From contig CM043962.1 of NCBI GenBank assembly GCA_014529385.2, positions 130,397,074 through 130,461,073 of the forward strand: a DNA stretch of 64,000 nucleotides, written 5' to 3'. Each line of letters opens with the position of its first letter. The stretch's first letter is position 1. Under the pieces are notes generated by a model, which worked only from the letters and a program-made list of their open reading frames with translations, made no database searches and was not told where the DNA came from. Made by a program: the position numbers and the translations under genes. Positions 23,700 through 35,228 of this stretch are shown one piece after another. This stretch comes from Adiantum capillus-veneris. Taxonomy: Eukaryota; Streptophyta; Polypodiopsida; Polypodiales; Pteridaceae.

Positions 23700-24804
23700 C
23701 TGTAAAAGCTTGTTGTCAAGCTCAAGTCTACCATTTGGCCAACTTCCTCTCATCATTGTGTCGTAACAGAGCGCAAAAAGAAAACAACTCAGTCACTTGA
23801 GTGTTAGTAAGAGAAGAATGATTTTCCAAGTGCACGAGTCTGCTACAAGAATCCTTCGCCTGATTAACCTGTTCCCTGAATTGTGACAAATAGTCCTTGC
23901 CATAACCTTGGATAACACATTGAACACACATAACAAATTGGAACCAGGCTATGTCCATATCAACATACATCTGGGAGATAAAAGGTGGGATGATATTCAC
24001 AATCATAGCCCAAAAAGGCTCATGCTTAAGATAAGCATTATTGATATGAAAAAGCCTCTTCTTGGGCGGGCGATCATTGGCATCAAAAGAGCCAAAATGA
24101 AGCTTCAAACATACAGGAAAATGATACGAAAGACACATAGCATAATCAATCCTCAACTCGCATACAAAGTCATCATACTATTGCATGTGAAAAAGATACC
24201 AACGATCTAGCCAAGCACGATACATAGATTGAGCATTATGTTGAAAAGTGAATCTTGGATCAATCGCATGCAATAGGGGCCACAAATCAAGCCCATGACA
24301 TGTCATCATAAATTGATCCCATGATTGCCGTTTTGTATGAAGCATGTGAGAATGCCCAATAGTATTATCTGCAAGGTTAGGTGCATTATTAAAGTCCCCA
24401 TAGAGAAATGCATTATAATGCCAACAATAAGAGGAGATAACACTCCACAACCGTGCCCTATCTACAGAAGCTGTGTATGCATATAAGCCTCCAAATTCAA
24501 AAACTTCTCCATTAACAATACATTGGATGATCATCCATCTCCCAGCGAGGTCATTGAAAACCAAGGTCGGGAAGAGTTTGTGTCGAACAAGTATAAGCAC
24601 ACCAAAATAGCCGACCGAGCTTGCATAAGCTATCCAGTAGCCTCCAAGGTAAGAGGTCTGTCCTGCAAATTGATGTTGGTTATGTTCTTGAAGAACCACA
24701 ATATCCGCTTGACATGTATGTACATAGTGCCAGGTTAACCACCACTTGTAGTGATTGCATAACCCATGCACATTATAGGAGATGCAATTCAAAGAACTAT
24801 GCAT
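23700..24804 (-). pseudogene. LINE ORF2: APE-type endonuclease
   Basis: The likely start is the ATG at 24804 (MHSSLNCISYNVHGL), just downstream of the ORF1 stop at 24855. Endonuclease/exonuclease/phosphatase landmarks are SYNVHGL, VVLQEHN (catalytic Glu), YGDFNNAPN and LDRWYL. After a frameshift near 24165 the frame 24156-23728 continues. The terminal SDH motif appears as SYHFPV, so the catalytic Asp is replaced. In an active LINE this domain nicks the target DNA. The region joins the RT through broken frames at 23700-23510. Confidence 0.85.
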
Positions 24805-24854
24805 TATGATATGGTATATACAATGGGTGAGGAAATGAGAAAATGGGAGAAAAT

Positions 24855-26097
24855 TCAAGTACCAATGCCCATTGACACATCCTCCCCGGCTACAAGTACC
24901 TGAGGAGGTGGGTCAAGACCTGGACCCTGAAGATTGAAAGTAAAAGCACCTTGCGATGAAGATGCTTCGCCTGTAACAACTTCCTTGTAAGAGCGGACCA
25001 CCTTGTTCCAAGCTTCAACCAAAGATGTGTTGTCATTACAAGGGAGCTTTTTTTGAACAACATTCTTCAAAGGGGACACATAATTACGAGAAGAAGTCGG
25101 AATACGGGTTGTTGCAGCTTTAACGGGTTTCTTGCGCAGCATCCAAGTTTGGGAGGTTGAAGCTTGTTCTTTGCCTTTGTCTTTGATATTCGGAGAGGCA
25201 GAAAGTGCAGGAAATTGTAGTTGTTTCCCCTTCCCCTTTTTCACCCCAATTGTCGGAGAGGAGGTTGAAGCACCTTTGGTTTGAACTTCAATAGAAGATT
25301 TCGGATTTGAGTGAAGTTGAGGAGTAGGAACAATTGAAGGTGGTGGTTGCAGGTTAGGTTCTGGACATTCGGATTGTATATGACCAAATTTGCCACATCG
25401 GAAACAAGAGTTTGCAAATTTGCCCCACTTAAGCTTAAATGGGCGCTTGCCAACCACTGCATCCCCAGAATCGATGGAAATACCTGCTAGTGTGGGGATA
25501 TCTGTGTCCCACAAAATACAAAAATGGTTGGTATTTGCGTCCAGCTTCGGAGGGCAAATGAATTTGCCCAACTGAGAAGCTAGCAAAGGAAGGAAATGAC
25601 GCCAAGTGTGAGGAAAATCGACCACCTCAAGCCAGACTAGACACTTGTGATGAATGAGACTCTGATAGTCCTTGGTGAGAGCCCAGGGCAGTACATGAGT
25701 CATTTGCGTATTGAAGAAGAGAGGAGACATTTCAAGAAAAGCATCCCAAGCATCCATGTCAGCCAACAAAACTTCATAGAACCAGCGCGTGCCGAAGTAA
25801 ACCCCTCGAACTGCTTGCCATTTGAGCAGGAAATCAACCCATTGGCCTACATCCTGAGACGCAGGCATTCTTCCCGGGAAAAAAAGAATCACCGTGTTGA
25901 GTGCATATTGAGCAACGGGATCCATAAGCTCCTTGTATAGGAATGCGCACTTCCATGACAGAAGCGGATCCTTCCCAGGCTTGACGTGCATCCTGGAAGT
26001 CCTCATGCAAACATTCCTTGATAAGGCTTAAAGCATCCATATCCGAAGATTCCATGGCCTTCCAGTGCTTGTATATACACTGCTCGGCCGAATCCAT
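24855..26097 (-). pseudogene. LINE ORF1: RNA-binding protein with CCHC knuckle
   Basis: Translation probably began at the ATG at 26097 (MDSAEQCIYKHWKAMESSDM). The frame shifts between about 25950 and 25910, after which 26006-24855 is open for 383 codons. The middle part (FYEVLLADMDAWDAFLEMSP ... CLVWLEVVDFP) resembles the DUF4283 region of plant LINE ORF1. It is followed by the knuckle CFRCGKFGHIQSEC at about 25400-25360 and a Pro/Ser/Lys-rich tail. ORF1 proteins coat LINE RNA. One frameshift is the only clear lesion. Confidence 0.83.
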
Positions 26098-26604
26098 GCG
26101 AAGCTCCCCCCCACACACAATATATATATATATATTTGGTTTTTTGATATCTGATTGCTATCGACACCGAAAGACACACACAAGCTGGCTGTACAGGAAC
26201 CTGCTGCTTGAAAACTTTAATCAAACAAAAAACCTAAAGATTTACAGAAACTGCATCGGAAGGTGGCTGTCAAGGCAAAGCCCAAACTTTAGATGTCTCA
26301 GAGTTGAGGGAGGTTGGGGGCGCTTAGAGCTGTTTGTCGCAGGAGCAGGACTGCTCGCAACAGTGGATGCAGAGCAAAACAGGGACAACACAACGCTGAG
26401 GACGCGTGCTGGGCTGCAGGGAATTCTTTGGTGGCGCATCACACACACACACGAGCTTGCAATCAAGAAACCTCCACGCGTTGCAATCCCACTATGAAAC
26501 CCTAGCTCGTTGCTGCCTGTTTGTGAAACCCTAACTCACTGTAAACAGATGGTGAAACCCTAACGCTGCTGCCCGACTGTTAAGGCGCTGGCACAACAGG
26601 CTTC

Positions 26605-26640
<36 letters not shown>

Positions 26641-26878
26641 CACACCCGCTGGTGCTGGCACAATAGGCTGCAGCAGCGCACAGGAGATGCGCATGACAAA
26701 GCATCAGCAGGTTCAGTCGTCACTGATTTCTCTCTCGCACGCGTACCCCAACACACACACACACACACAGACACTGGCAAAGTTGCAGATGGCTGCTACT
26801 GCGTGTAGTGCGTAGGAGATCTACACGACAGAGGAGCAAGAATTCACAATCGCTCACACACACACACACACACACAAA
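26098..26878 (-). promoter_or_regulatory. LINE 5' region with three telo-boxes and CA tracts
   Basis: No ORF is seen. AAACCCTA occurs on the plus strand at 26497-26504, 26526-26533 and 26555-26562, all within 66 bp; on the LINE strand these read TAGGGTTT. Telo-boxes are common in plant promoters of translation-related genes. CA tracts sit near 26440-26451, 26608-26638, 26753-26768 and 26856-26876. That this region acts as the internal LINE promoter is inference. Confidence 0.5.
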
Positions 26879-26905
26879 GTTTGGACAATTATAAGTGATG
26901 CAACG

Positions 26906-26911
<6 letters not shown>

Positions 26912-26987
<76 letters not shown>

Positions 26988-27170
26988 CCGCCCCCAATCT
27001 CTATCTCTCTTCCACATACTTTCTTTAGAAGAAAGTAGCACTACGACGAGTAGGTGGTATTTTGTGATCAATAGAGTTCTCCCCTTGCGCTGTTGTGCTA
27101 TGTCCGCATATAATATTGAGCCTTCTGTATCTCCCCTCCCCAACTCTGCTTCTCCTCCCCTAGATTAACC

Positions 27171-27255
<85 letters not shown>

Positions 27256-27392
27256 CCCCCCCCCCTCCCCCCCACTTGCAAGTTTATGTAGCATCTGAGT
27301 TACTGTGAAGACAACAAGATCTTCCTTTGAACTCTTTAATCTTGTGGGATGCATTTTTGACCCTCTTTGAGATGGAGCTGTAGTCTGTGAGA

Positions 27393-27455
<63 letters not shown>
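26912..27455. repeat. long CT tracts with composite unit, copy 2
   Basis: CT tracts at 26912-26985, 27174-27253 and 27399-27455. Between the last two lies a second copy of the unit (27254-27398, CAAGTTTATGTAG ... CTGTGAGACACCCACT), again with a C run at its left edge. The stretch 26986-27173 shows no gene. Confidence 0.85.
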
Positions 27456-27460
<5 letters not shown>

Positions 27461-27658
27461 CTCTTCAAATGTTACATTGTAGAACTCAACCAATGTAGTT
27501 TGAAACAAAGTGAGGTCCATGAAGATCTATAAATACCATCAATACTAAATGGACATGCAAATGACCTCCAAAGTTCCCTAATGGTTTATGCAGCAACACA
27601 GTGTAAGCTCTAGCACAAGGGACCTAGTCAGTGCTTGAATAGATGAATTGAAGATGCA

Positions 27659-27801
27659 CAAGTGCTTTTCTGGTGTCTAGAGTTGCAGACAAGGCCAAAA
27701 AGGACCAAAAGGGGGTGGTCACAAGTGTGCGCCCTTGTGGCCACCCCCATTTTGGCCCTTTCTGGCGTTGTCTGCAACTCTGGACACCAAAAAAGCACTT
27801 G
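27659..27801. repeat. foldback hairpin with 67-nt arms
   Basis: Bases 27659-27725 pair with 27735-27801 with about seven mismatches and one gap; the loop is nine bases (TGTGCGCCC). Shared blocks include GAGTTGCAGACAA and GGGGGTGG with their complements. Weaker symmetry continues outward (TGAATTGAA). It could be a foldback MITE, or a MIRNA-like or siRNA precursor. No terminal target duplication is obvious. Confidence 0.75.
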
Positions 27802-27892
27802 TTCAAGTTCAATTCAAGTGTCCACATATCACTTCAACCCCAAAAATCCCCCCCCTCCCCCCGACAACCGCTAATTAACCTTAATTTCAAAG

Positions 27893-28102
27893 TCCCGAGA
27901 GGGTTCATATTTATCCTAATGAGTTTATCACTTTAATCCGTCTTGAGAATGGGATAAGAGCATACTCCCACCTTCTCATTTTTGTTCTGACTTTTTCAAG
28001 GATCCAATGAAATCTTTGTTCGTGAGTTACATCCACCCCCAAGGGGGACCCCGGGTGCCTTAAGATATCTAAACCACTAGCAAGTTCTATCTCAACCATT
28101 GG
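27893..28102 (-). pseudogene. LINE reverse transcriptase fragment
   Basis: The minus-strand frame reads HPGSPLGVDVTHEQRFHWIL, then KMRRWEYALIPFSRRIKVIN. This is the thumb/connector segment after the RT catalytic core of plant L1 elements (equivalent to LGYPLGWNV in the LINE above). It is short and cut at both ends, on the right by the GCAAGTGG field. Confidence 0.65.
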
Positions 28103-28620
28103 TAAAATTTTCTCTCCCTCTCTCTCTCTCTTCCCCCCACCTACAAGTTTATGTAGACTCTAAGTTACTGTGAAGGACAACAAGATCTTCCTTTTAACTA
28201 TCTAATCTTGTGGGATGTAGTTCTGACCCTCTTTGGTTCTAAACCACTAGCAAGTGTTATCTTGACCCCACTGGAAAAAGGCTATCTTAACCACTGCAAG
28301 TGGTTTTGAACCACTGGCAAGTGCTATCTTAACCACTAGCAAAAGGTTTAGAACCATAACAAGTGGTTCAGAACCACTGGCAAGTGCTATCTTAACCACT
28401 AGCAAGTGGTTCATAACCACTTTCAAAGTGATTGCAAGTGGAATAGAATACCTATCAAGTGGTCCAGAAGGCCTTTGCAAGTGGTTCAGAACCTCTTTTC
28501 AAGTGGTTCTTAACCACTTTCTAGTGGCTATCAGTTTACATAATGAAAATGGTTTTCAACCACTTGCATGTGGTCCACAGTTCACAAGTGCAGGTATAGC
28601 TTGCACTTCTGCCCACTAAC
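28060..28620. repeat. composite unit copy 3 and second GCAAGTGG field
   Basis: 28060-28112 has CCACTAGCAAGTTC words. 28113-28131 is a short CT tract. 28130-28229 is a truncated copy of the 140-bp unit. 28230-28600 is a dense field of AACCACTAGCAAGTGGTT-type words. The same three modules occur together at 19652-20420, which suggests one larger repeat family. Confidence 0.75.
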
Positions 28621-29192
28621 CGCTGATTTTTATCTTCTATAAAATCCCTAAGAAAAAATGCTAAAACAATTTAAAATCAACTTAAAATAAGACATCTTGT
28701 AAGGCACACAACAAAATGGTCGATTGAATAGCAAATCATGTTTCTACATTAGAAATTGGTATAGAATTCGGCAATACAATGTTGGATTTTTTTTCATTTT
28801 ACAAAACAAAAGAAGTCCTCATCATGAGTTACACTATCAAACTCATCATGGGTATCTACATACATGATCACAAGTACACAACTCTTAAGATTTCTATTGA
28901 GACTCGAGATCAGAAGACGGCCTTTTATAACGTGGTAGTGGAGGTGGTGGATGCAACACTTGCCTTTCTTGCTTGATAATTTTTACCTCACAGATTCAGT
29001 GTTTCGGAGTTACTGCCACCGTCTTATTCTAGCATCCACTTTACAAGCACAAATCAGCTCCGATTGATTTTTTGTTTTCTTCCACTCATAGACAAATGGA
29101 AAAACTTCATGATGTGCTCTTGGGATTGTCGGTGGGTGCAATTAAGCTCAAGGTGGCTTGAAATTTGGAACAACCATAGTTACACTTAGTAT

Positions 29193-29239
<47 letters not shown>

Positions 29240-29605
29240 AAACACTTGTAGCATTCAATAATAAAGTCACTTTTTTCATAGCATAACTCATATACAAAAA
29301 GGAGGGCTATATATACAAAAGGTTTGACAACCAATATCCAGAAGCTCTCATCTCCAAGTGGATTTCAAAGTAGCCAAACAAATATATATATATTATGTGT
29401 CACTTCAAAGCTTTCAATAGGTGTAGAAGGAGTTCCCATGCCCACCCTTTCAATCCTCCCCTTGGGCATGTAATACATAATGAAGACCCATTTATCCACA
29501 TAGGATGACGCTATCCACTAAGGATGACAAGAACTATCCACGGAAGATGACAAACAATACCTCCCCTTGAACTAGAGAACGTAGAAATGGATCTTCAAAG
29601 TGTAT
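28621..29605. other. AT-rich spacer, (GA)n at 29195-29239
   Basis: I see no recognisable gene or element. A GA tract of about 45 bp and a short TA run near 29382 are the only structures. Confidence 0.5.
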
Positions 29606-29887
29606 CTATAACAAAAAAACCTCCCCTTCTTTCCTTGCCTCTTCTTCTTTGACTACATGAACTACTCCTTGCATTGGATTCTTGCCTTTATTGTTGTTGC
29701 TGCTATTGCTCTTTCCTTGAGCCTTTGAATAGCACCTAGAAGGAGGATGCCCCTTCTTATCGCAATTGCTACAAAATTTAGTGACATAACAATCATTAGC
29801 AACATGTCCCATTTTACCACAGCCGTATAAATTTTGAACGTTCGAAGATGATGTAAAATCTATGGAAAATTCGCCTCCCCTTGCCAA
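29606..29887 (-). pseudogene. retrotransposon gag fragment with tandem zinc knuckles
   Basis: 93 codons reading YGCGKMGHVANDC, then CSNCDKKGHPPSRC. The second is a complete C-x2-C-x4-H-x4-C knuckle; the first has lost its leading Cys. Tandem knuckles of this type are found in copia and gypsy gag. It lies 13 bp left of LTR F and is cut off there, so it is either host sequence of the F insertion or an older element's remains. Confidence 0.65.
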
Positions 29888-29899
29888 AAAAGCTCCATT

Positions 29900-30804
29900 T
29901 GTTAGTGTAGACGTAAAATGTCAATCCGTGGGACTTAGCTAACCAAAATGGTGCATGAAGGGTACAAGAGATGGCCAATCTCTCAGAGAACCCAAGTCTA
30001 TGTCGCTTCTACTTATCTAAGTCTCAAGTGTGTGTTAGGCACCAAAAGCTACTTTCTCTATTGCAACCTTATCTAGACAAATTTGTATAGCTACAGGTCT
30101 TAGAATGGAATGAAACTTAATACCTAGCATTGGCAGGGTATCCTCTACACTCTCATGTGCTCAAATGTCATTTTTGACACCCGTAAAAAAATTCACATAA
30201 GATAAACAACCTATTTTAGGGTTGTCAATTTCGGTCCCAGAAGGGCTCTATAGCTTCCTCTAGATGTGCTCTATCTATCCCTAATGTCAAAATCCACTTT
30301 AGATGTGTGTATTGTGCGTAGGGAATGAAAATAGCTCATAGACAGGCATGCCTGAAAAGAGAACTTCATCGCAAGAAACTTACATTAAAAGAGAGATCTC
30401 TCACTTGGGAATGCATTTGTATGCTCAAAACAGCAATGCAATACCATATGCGAGAGAGATGAAAGATTGGAGAATCAGTAGACAATCGTTGAGTTGCTGC
30501 AGCAACGCTTACTCTTTATTATCCAAAACTTACGTCTAAAGTTACAAAAATTGGCCCTTATACCTTAGCAAAGTTGTAAAAAATGGATTCCTAGCTAATT
30601 TGGGCTCAATATAAGGTTAAGAGACTGCATAGAATTACAAACATGGAAGCCATTGTCCCCTTTAGACTCATTGGTACTCAATAACATTACAACGGCTTTG
30701 GACTTTCAAGATTTTTCAATAATAAAATGGGTTTGATTATAATCATTAGGCTTGGAAAAAGGTGTGGAGTCCTGCTTGATGCTCTTGTTAGCTGGCAACT
30801 AACA
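29900..30804 (-). repeat. LTR of element F (3' LTR)
   Basis: On the minus strand it starts TGTTAGTTGCCAGC right after a purine tract (complement of TTCCCCCCCTCCTTG, 30805-30819) and ends GTCTACACTAACA. Ends are TG...CA with TGTTAG/CTAACA symmetry; 905 bp. The adjacent purine tract makes it a 3' LTR of a minus-strand element whose body extends right. Flanks CATTT and TTCCC do not match, as expected when only one side is genomic. Confidence 0.65.
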
Positions 30805-33130
30805 TTCCCCCCCTCCTTGCCTGTGTCGTCCGTGACAAAACTACTTAGGGTGCTAAGTAGTGGTTGGGAGCTGTTTGCATCGCCGTTCTCTTTGCATGAT
30901 GCTCAAGACCTTGTTGGTACTTGAGACACAGCTCGTTGTCTTCAGTGGACATGAATTGCATGTTGATGGAATTCTTCAACTCCGCTGTTGAATAGCTAAC
31001 AAACCGAGTCCACTAGTTTGTGATGATAGGGACAAGGATCTTTGATCTATAAGTGAAAAATCACATGTAGAATTCTTCTTCAAATGTCTACATATAATAT
31101 GATGGGAGAAACATGGTCCTTGCATAGAATCCATGAAGTATTTCTTCAGATGGTTAACCAGAGAGATGATAGCATAAACCTTGTGTACCTTCAAGGAAGG
31201 ACATCCATGTGGAATCTGTTTGTTCTGCCCTATGAAAGGTTTGCAAACAAGTGAGGAGAATCTTCACAATCTTTACTAGCATAATGCATGTCAAATCTAG
31301 GATGCCCCGAAATAGCTGTATAATCGAAGAGAGTGTCTCCACCATGTATGACTTTGTCGGTTGGTTATTTGGAGGTGGTGGAAATCGGGGGTAGTTCAGA
31401 CAAGTTGTCTTTTCTATTGGCGGATAAGGTGTTGTTGCCAATTTTTGACACAAGATCCTGTTTGATTAGTAATGGTGCATTTGTGAACAAATGAGATTCT
31501 TGGGATGCCGATTAAGCCAAAACTCGCGCCATTTGGGGTGTTGTAGTGATGGGTTGGAGATCCTTGAACAATCTTTCTTTGATTTGGAGGACTTTAAATT
31601 TAATGAGAGGATAAGGCAGAGTTTGTTTAATGAGAGGATAAGGGAGATTTTCATTGATTGTGGAGAGTGTGAGTCGATTGAAATTGATTGAATGTATAAT
31701 TTGTCCTTCTCATCACATTGCCTCCTTCCAAATGGTCTCCATTTTCTCTTCATCTGCTTCTTCAAAACGGTCTCCTCCTCATCCGTCAAGATTTTTGGAG
31801 TAGTGGAAGGTTCTGCTTCTGCTTGAGAAATTTCAATCTCTGGAAGATTGTCCTCTTAGATGTTGGCACTTTCAAATCCATGAACTAAAGGGTATCCTTA
31901 TCTTGCATTACGACACTGATTTTCTCATCTCCCAACATGGTTGCATGAGCCGCAACAGCTTCTTTAGCCTTGCTTAACTCCTCGTTAAGCTAAGCATCTG
32001 CTTTTGGTAGTAGTCTTCTCGCTGCATGAAGCTGATTGACAGTTATCTTCTTTGTATCTGCTCAAGTTTTAGCTCCATCTCTAAGTCCTTAACCTTTTGT
32101 TCCATTGCTTTGTATAACTTATATGTGCCTTGTAATGTGGCTACTATAGGGTTTTCCTTGAGCTCATTGAGCAATGTTTTTTGCTCTTAGCATCTAGCTT
32201 CTAATTGCACCAACTGAGTATTAACAATGTTCAGCTGGATTTGGAGCGTGTCGATTGTTGAAGTAGATTCCTGTAGAGCTAAAGTGGGCTTTGTGACTTG
32301 GTGCTTGTGCTACTAATTTCTTGTCTGAAGAGTTTCTAGATCCGCTATTGTCTTTGCAGCACTTGTATACACTATGTAGATGTTGGTGGCGAGTACATAT
32401 TTCTTCCTTCATTTTGTCTATCACATCATGTGCATATTGTGTATATTCATCTATGTCCTCTAGATTCTCCATTGTTCTTGTGTTGCTCTCTTTTGGCTAA
32501 TCCGTTTGTGTGTCTTGAGCCTAGTGTTTGGATCATTGGGTTGGTTGGCTTGGGTATTTGGTGTCTCCGTGGGACTAGTTGGTTCAGCCTCTAGTTCCTT
32601 GACAATCTCTTTGAGTGGTTCAATATCTGGTTCCATATTGTTAGCAATGGAAATGGCCTCCTCTAGTTGTGGCTGTGTTGTAGTCTCCGGCTGTGTTGGT
32701 GCACTTGTGGGAGAGAGGTGTGGAACTTCTGCATTAGGGTTGACTGGTTCTTTTGGTGAACTCTCCCGAGGTTGTGTATTGGCTTCTTCTTGTGCTTAGG
32801 CCTGTTCTTGTTGGTAGTTCTTCTTTATGGTAGAGATGCTCTAGGCCAGCCGGACGGTCATTCTTTTCATCAAACATTGGGTGTTTGGTTCAAATTTTGA
32901 TTCTTCTTGGAGATGGTTTCCACTTTTTTCTCAAATTCTCCTTTGAGCCCTCTTTCTAGCTCAAAAGCCACCTTCTCTCTTTTGAGTCTTGTTGCCCTTT
33001 GTGATGGTTCTTCAATAAGTACAATTGGTCTATGTTTCTTGGTCTGTTTTTCTTCATCCACTTTAGCTTTCCCTTTTTCTTTTCCTTTTCTTTTTCTTTC
33101 AAGAGGAGTGTCCTCCTCTTCCTGCACTTC
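30805..33130 (-). pseudogene. element F downstream region, hydrophilic broken ORFs
   Basis: No RT, integrase or protease motif is visible. Minus-strand open pieces are 33127-32870 (very Lys/Glu-rich: ERKRKGKEKGKAKVDEEKQ), 32799-32506 (Pro/Thr/Glu-rich when read on the minus strand), 32472-32221 (ENLEDIDEYTQYAHDVIDKM) and 31789-31466. The last codons before the purine tract read DDTGKEGGNVS. I do not recognise a family. It looks like the body of a non-autonomous, LARD-type element. Confidence 0.45.
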
Positions 33131-34053
33131 CTCCTCTCTGTTACCATCTTCTTTTGTTGCGGTTAATGTGGGTTCTTGAGTTGGTACATGAACTAATCAA
33201 GTCTACAGTCTTGTTGCCACTGGTGGAGCCCGTGTTTGTACTTCTGGCTCCTCATATGTTTTTTTGTGAGCAACCATTAATTTTGCTCTTGGGCAGGTGG
33301 TAGATGTTGTACTTGGCCTATAGCATGATAGGCCATTTTGGCGAGCACTTCCGGAGCTCCTAAGAATGTGATGTTCTCTGGCTTCTTCACATGAGTGAGG
33401 GTTGTGTAGATGTATTGTGTGTGGTTCACCTCTATAATCCCCTCTTTCTTTGAAGCTTGTGTGAAGGTGGAAGCCATGGCATGATTGGGAACTGTATACC
33501 TTGGCGGTCTCTTGCCAGTGAAGTGAAAATGTTGGTGATAGAGCCGCAGTGCCCGCTCTATTTCCCTTTGCTTCAATTTTGAAAAGGAGGATGATCAGCT
33601 GGTGAAAATACCTCTGGTTGGAAATTGTTTGTCCCTCATAAGTTTTCCTCCTTTCTGAAGCTTGAGTGGTTCTGCCACCTGGTCTTCTGTTATGTTTACT
33701 TCGATCGGAGAGCCATTGTGGTTAGATATGGTGGCTCTTCCTTACTCAATGACATTGTACAAGAGCTCATACACTCTTTTGTAATTGACACCGCAGGGGT
33801 CCATCTCTATATAGTCCTTAAGGCCAATCTTTTTCCAAAGTGATCGGACGAAATGTTCTTTGATGAGGTCCTAAGATTCCCTTGGTAGCATCTATACTTT
33901 GACTTTGGTTCCATGAGCACTCTCGAATGATCCGTGGTAGACAGTGACATGTTGGCTATCCAATTGGTCTTTTGCCAACCAGGTGACATTTGCCTCTCTC
34001 AAGGAGTCTTCCTCCAACTGATATGGTGGGAGTTTAGCAAATTTATGCTTCAT
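33131..34053 (-). pseudogene. element F first ORF, unknown
   Basis: Starting at the ATG at 34053, the frame reads MKHKFAKLPPYQLEEDSLRE, then HVTVYHGSFESAHGTKV, stops, and is taken up by GLKDYIEMDPCGVNYKRVYE and KLKQREIERALRLYHQHFHF, then RYTVPNHAMASTFTQASKKE (33576-33277 fully open). Several in-frame stops show decay. The text has the look of the gag-like N-terminal proteins of plant LARD elements, but I cannot name a domain. The palindrome array begins about 150 bp upstream. Confidence 0.45.
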
Positions 34054-34202
34054 GGTCTTTTTCTTCTCAGCTCTTGATGTAGATGAGAGAGAACCTGACA
34101 GTGTATCCGCACATTTTCAGATTAGACCATGTTGGAAAGGTACAACCAAGTAGCACAACGAAATGAGCAAAAGCCCTAAAAATTACAATTTTGGCAAAGT
34201 CT

Positions 34203-35228
34203 ATCTTTGGCGCGCCTAAGATGCATATGGGTGTAGGTGCATGCAAAAATAGCTGTGTCAGATAGATTGCATAGAAAATATAAGTGTTGGTGGAGATTTG
34301 CAAGAATCTTGAGAGCTTTTGGACTTTTATGATGGGAGATGTGAACAATTACATGTCTGCTTGACCGCATTGTCTACTTTTGTTAATTGACCAAGTGAGG
34401 ATTTGTCAAACTTGATGAAACTTGGGCAAATGTATAATGTGATGTCTGTGAACATATTTGTGTATCACGGATGCAAGTTAGGCTCTTCCATTGCCATTTC
34501 TATCTTAGGTGCACCTAAGATAAAAAGAGTGTAATTTAGGGACACTTCTTATTTTTGGTGCTTTGATGGGTCCTAGAGCAAATATTATTGATGATGGGTG
34601 AAGTTGGGTTGATTTGGCAATCTAAAAGTGAGAATTGGGAAATGATGGCTAGCACACTGCGTTTTATGAGTATTTGTATGAAAAAAGTGTTAGAGTGTGA
34701 TGTAGTGCTTGTGATGGGGAGGGAAAACATGCTAGTGTAGAAGTGGGTGCTAAAAAATGGTGCCATGCTTGTGAGTCATCCTCACCGCGCCAAAGATAGA
34801 AGTTACACTTTATTGCACTTTAGGCCTTGTTTTTGCCCTATCTAGCTTCTACTAGGTAAATGATGGTGGTGGAACCCTTGGTTTGTTTTTTGGTAGCTGA
34901 TGTAGTTCCCAATTAGGTTGACAGTCTTCTTTTGATCAAGGTTTGACTTGCAGTTACTAATCACTAGTACTTTGCTCCCTGGAGGTTGGTGGAGGTCCAA
35001 TATGGTGTAGAGAGAGTGTCCCCCTTGATTTTGAGGTGAGTTGGGTCAAGATTTTGCATTGTGGTGCAAAATGTTACTTTGTGGTGTGAATATGGTCTTT
35101 TTGTCCTATACTGATGACTAAGCCTCAATTACACCCCTAAATCTCAACATTTCCTTAACATGATGGCCTCAAAACATTTTGTAAATTTTGGTCCCCTCTG
35201 ACTCCTTTATCTTCGACGCGCCGAAGAT
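34203..35228. repeat. element F leader: spaced CGCG-core palindromes
   Basis: Near-palindromes of the form ATCTTNGGCG plus its complement are centred at about 34212, 34511, 34788 and 35218: ATCTTTGGCGCGCCTAAGAT, TATCTTAGGTGCACCTAAG, ACCGCGCCAAAGAT and ATCTTCGACGCGCCGAAGAT. Spacings are about 299, 277 and 430. A different inverted repeat (ATTTTGCA ... TGCAAAAT) sits at 35051-35072. No ORF of note is seen from 34054 to 35446. Confidence 0.7.

Larger units (their letters stand above)
21189..26878 (-). mobile_element. L1-type LINE, nearly full length, inactive
   Basis: Minus-strand order: 5' region with TG tracts and telo-boxes (26878-26098), ORF1 (26097-24855), ORF2 endonuclease (24804-about 23700), RT (23504-22700), zf-RVT tail (to about 21475), 3' UTR and short A tail at 21195-21189. 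The domains and their order match plant L1 elements. Frameshifts and lost catalytic residues make it immobile. The 5' limit is uncertain; I place it at the last CA tract. Simple CA sequence on both sides hides any target duplication. Confidence 0.82.

Noticed and set aside
28230-28600. CRISPR-like array
   Set aside because: Repeat words are degenerate, in both orientations and irregularly spaced, in a plant nuclear context.
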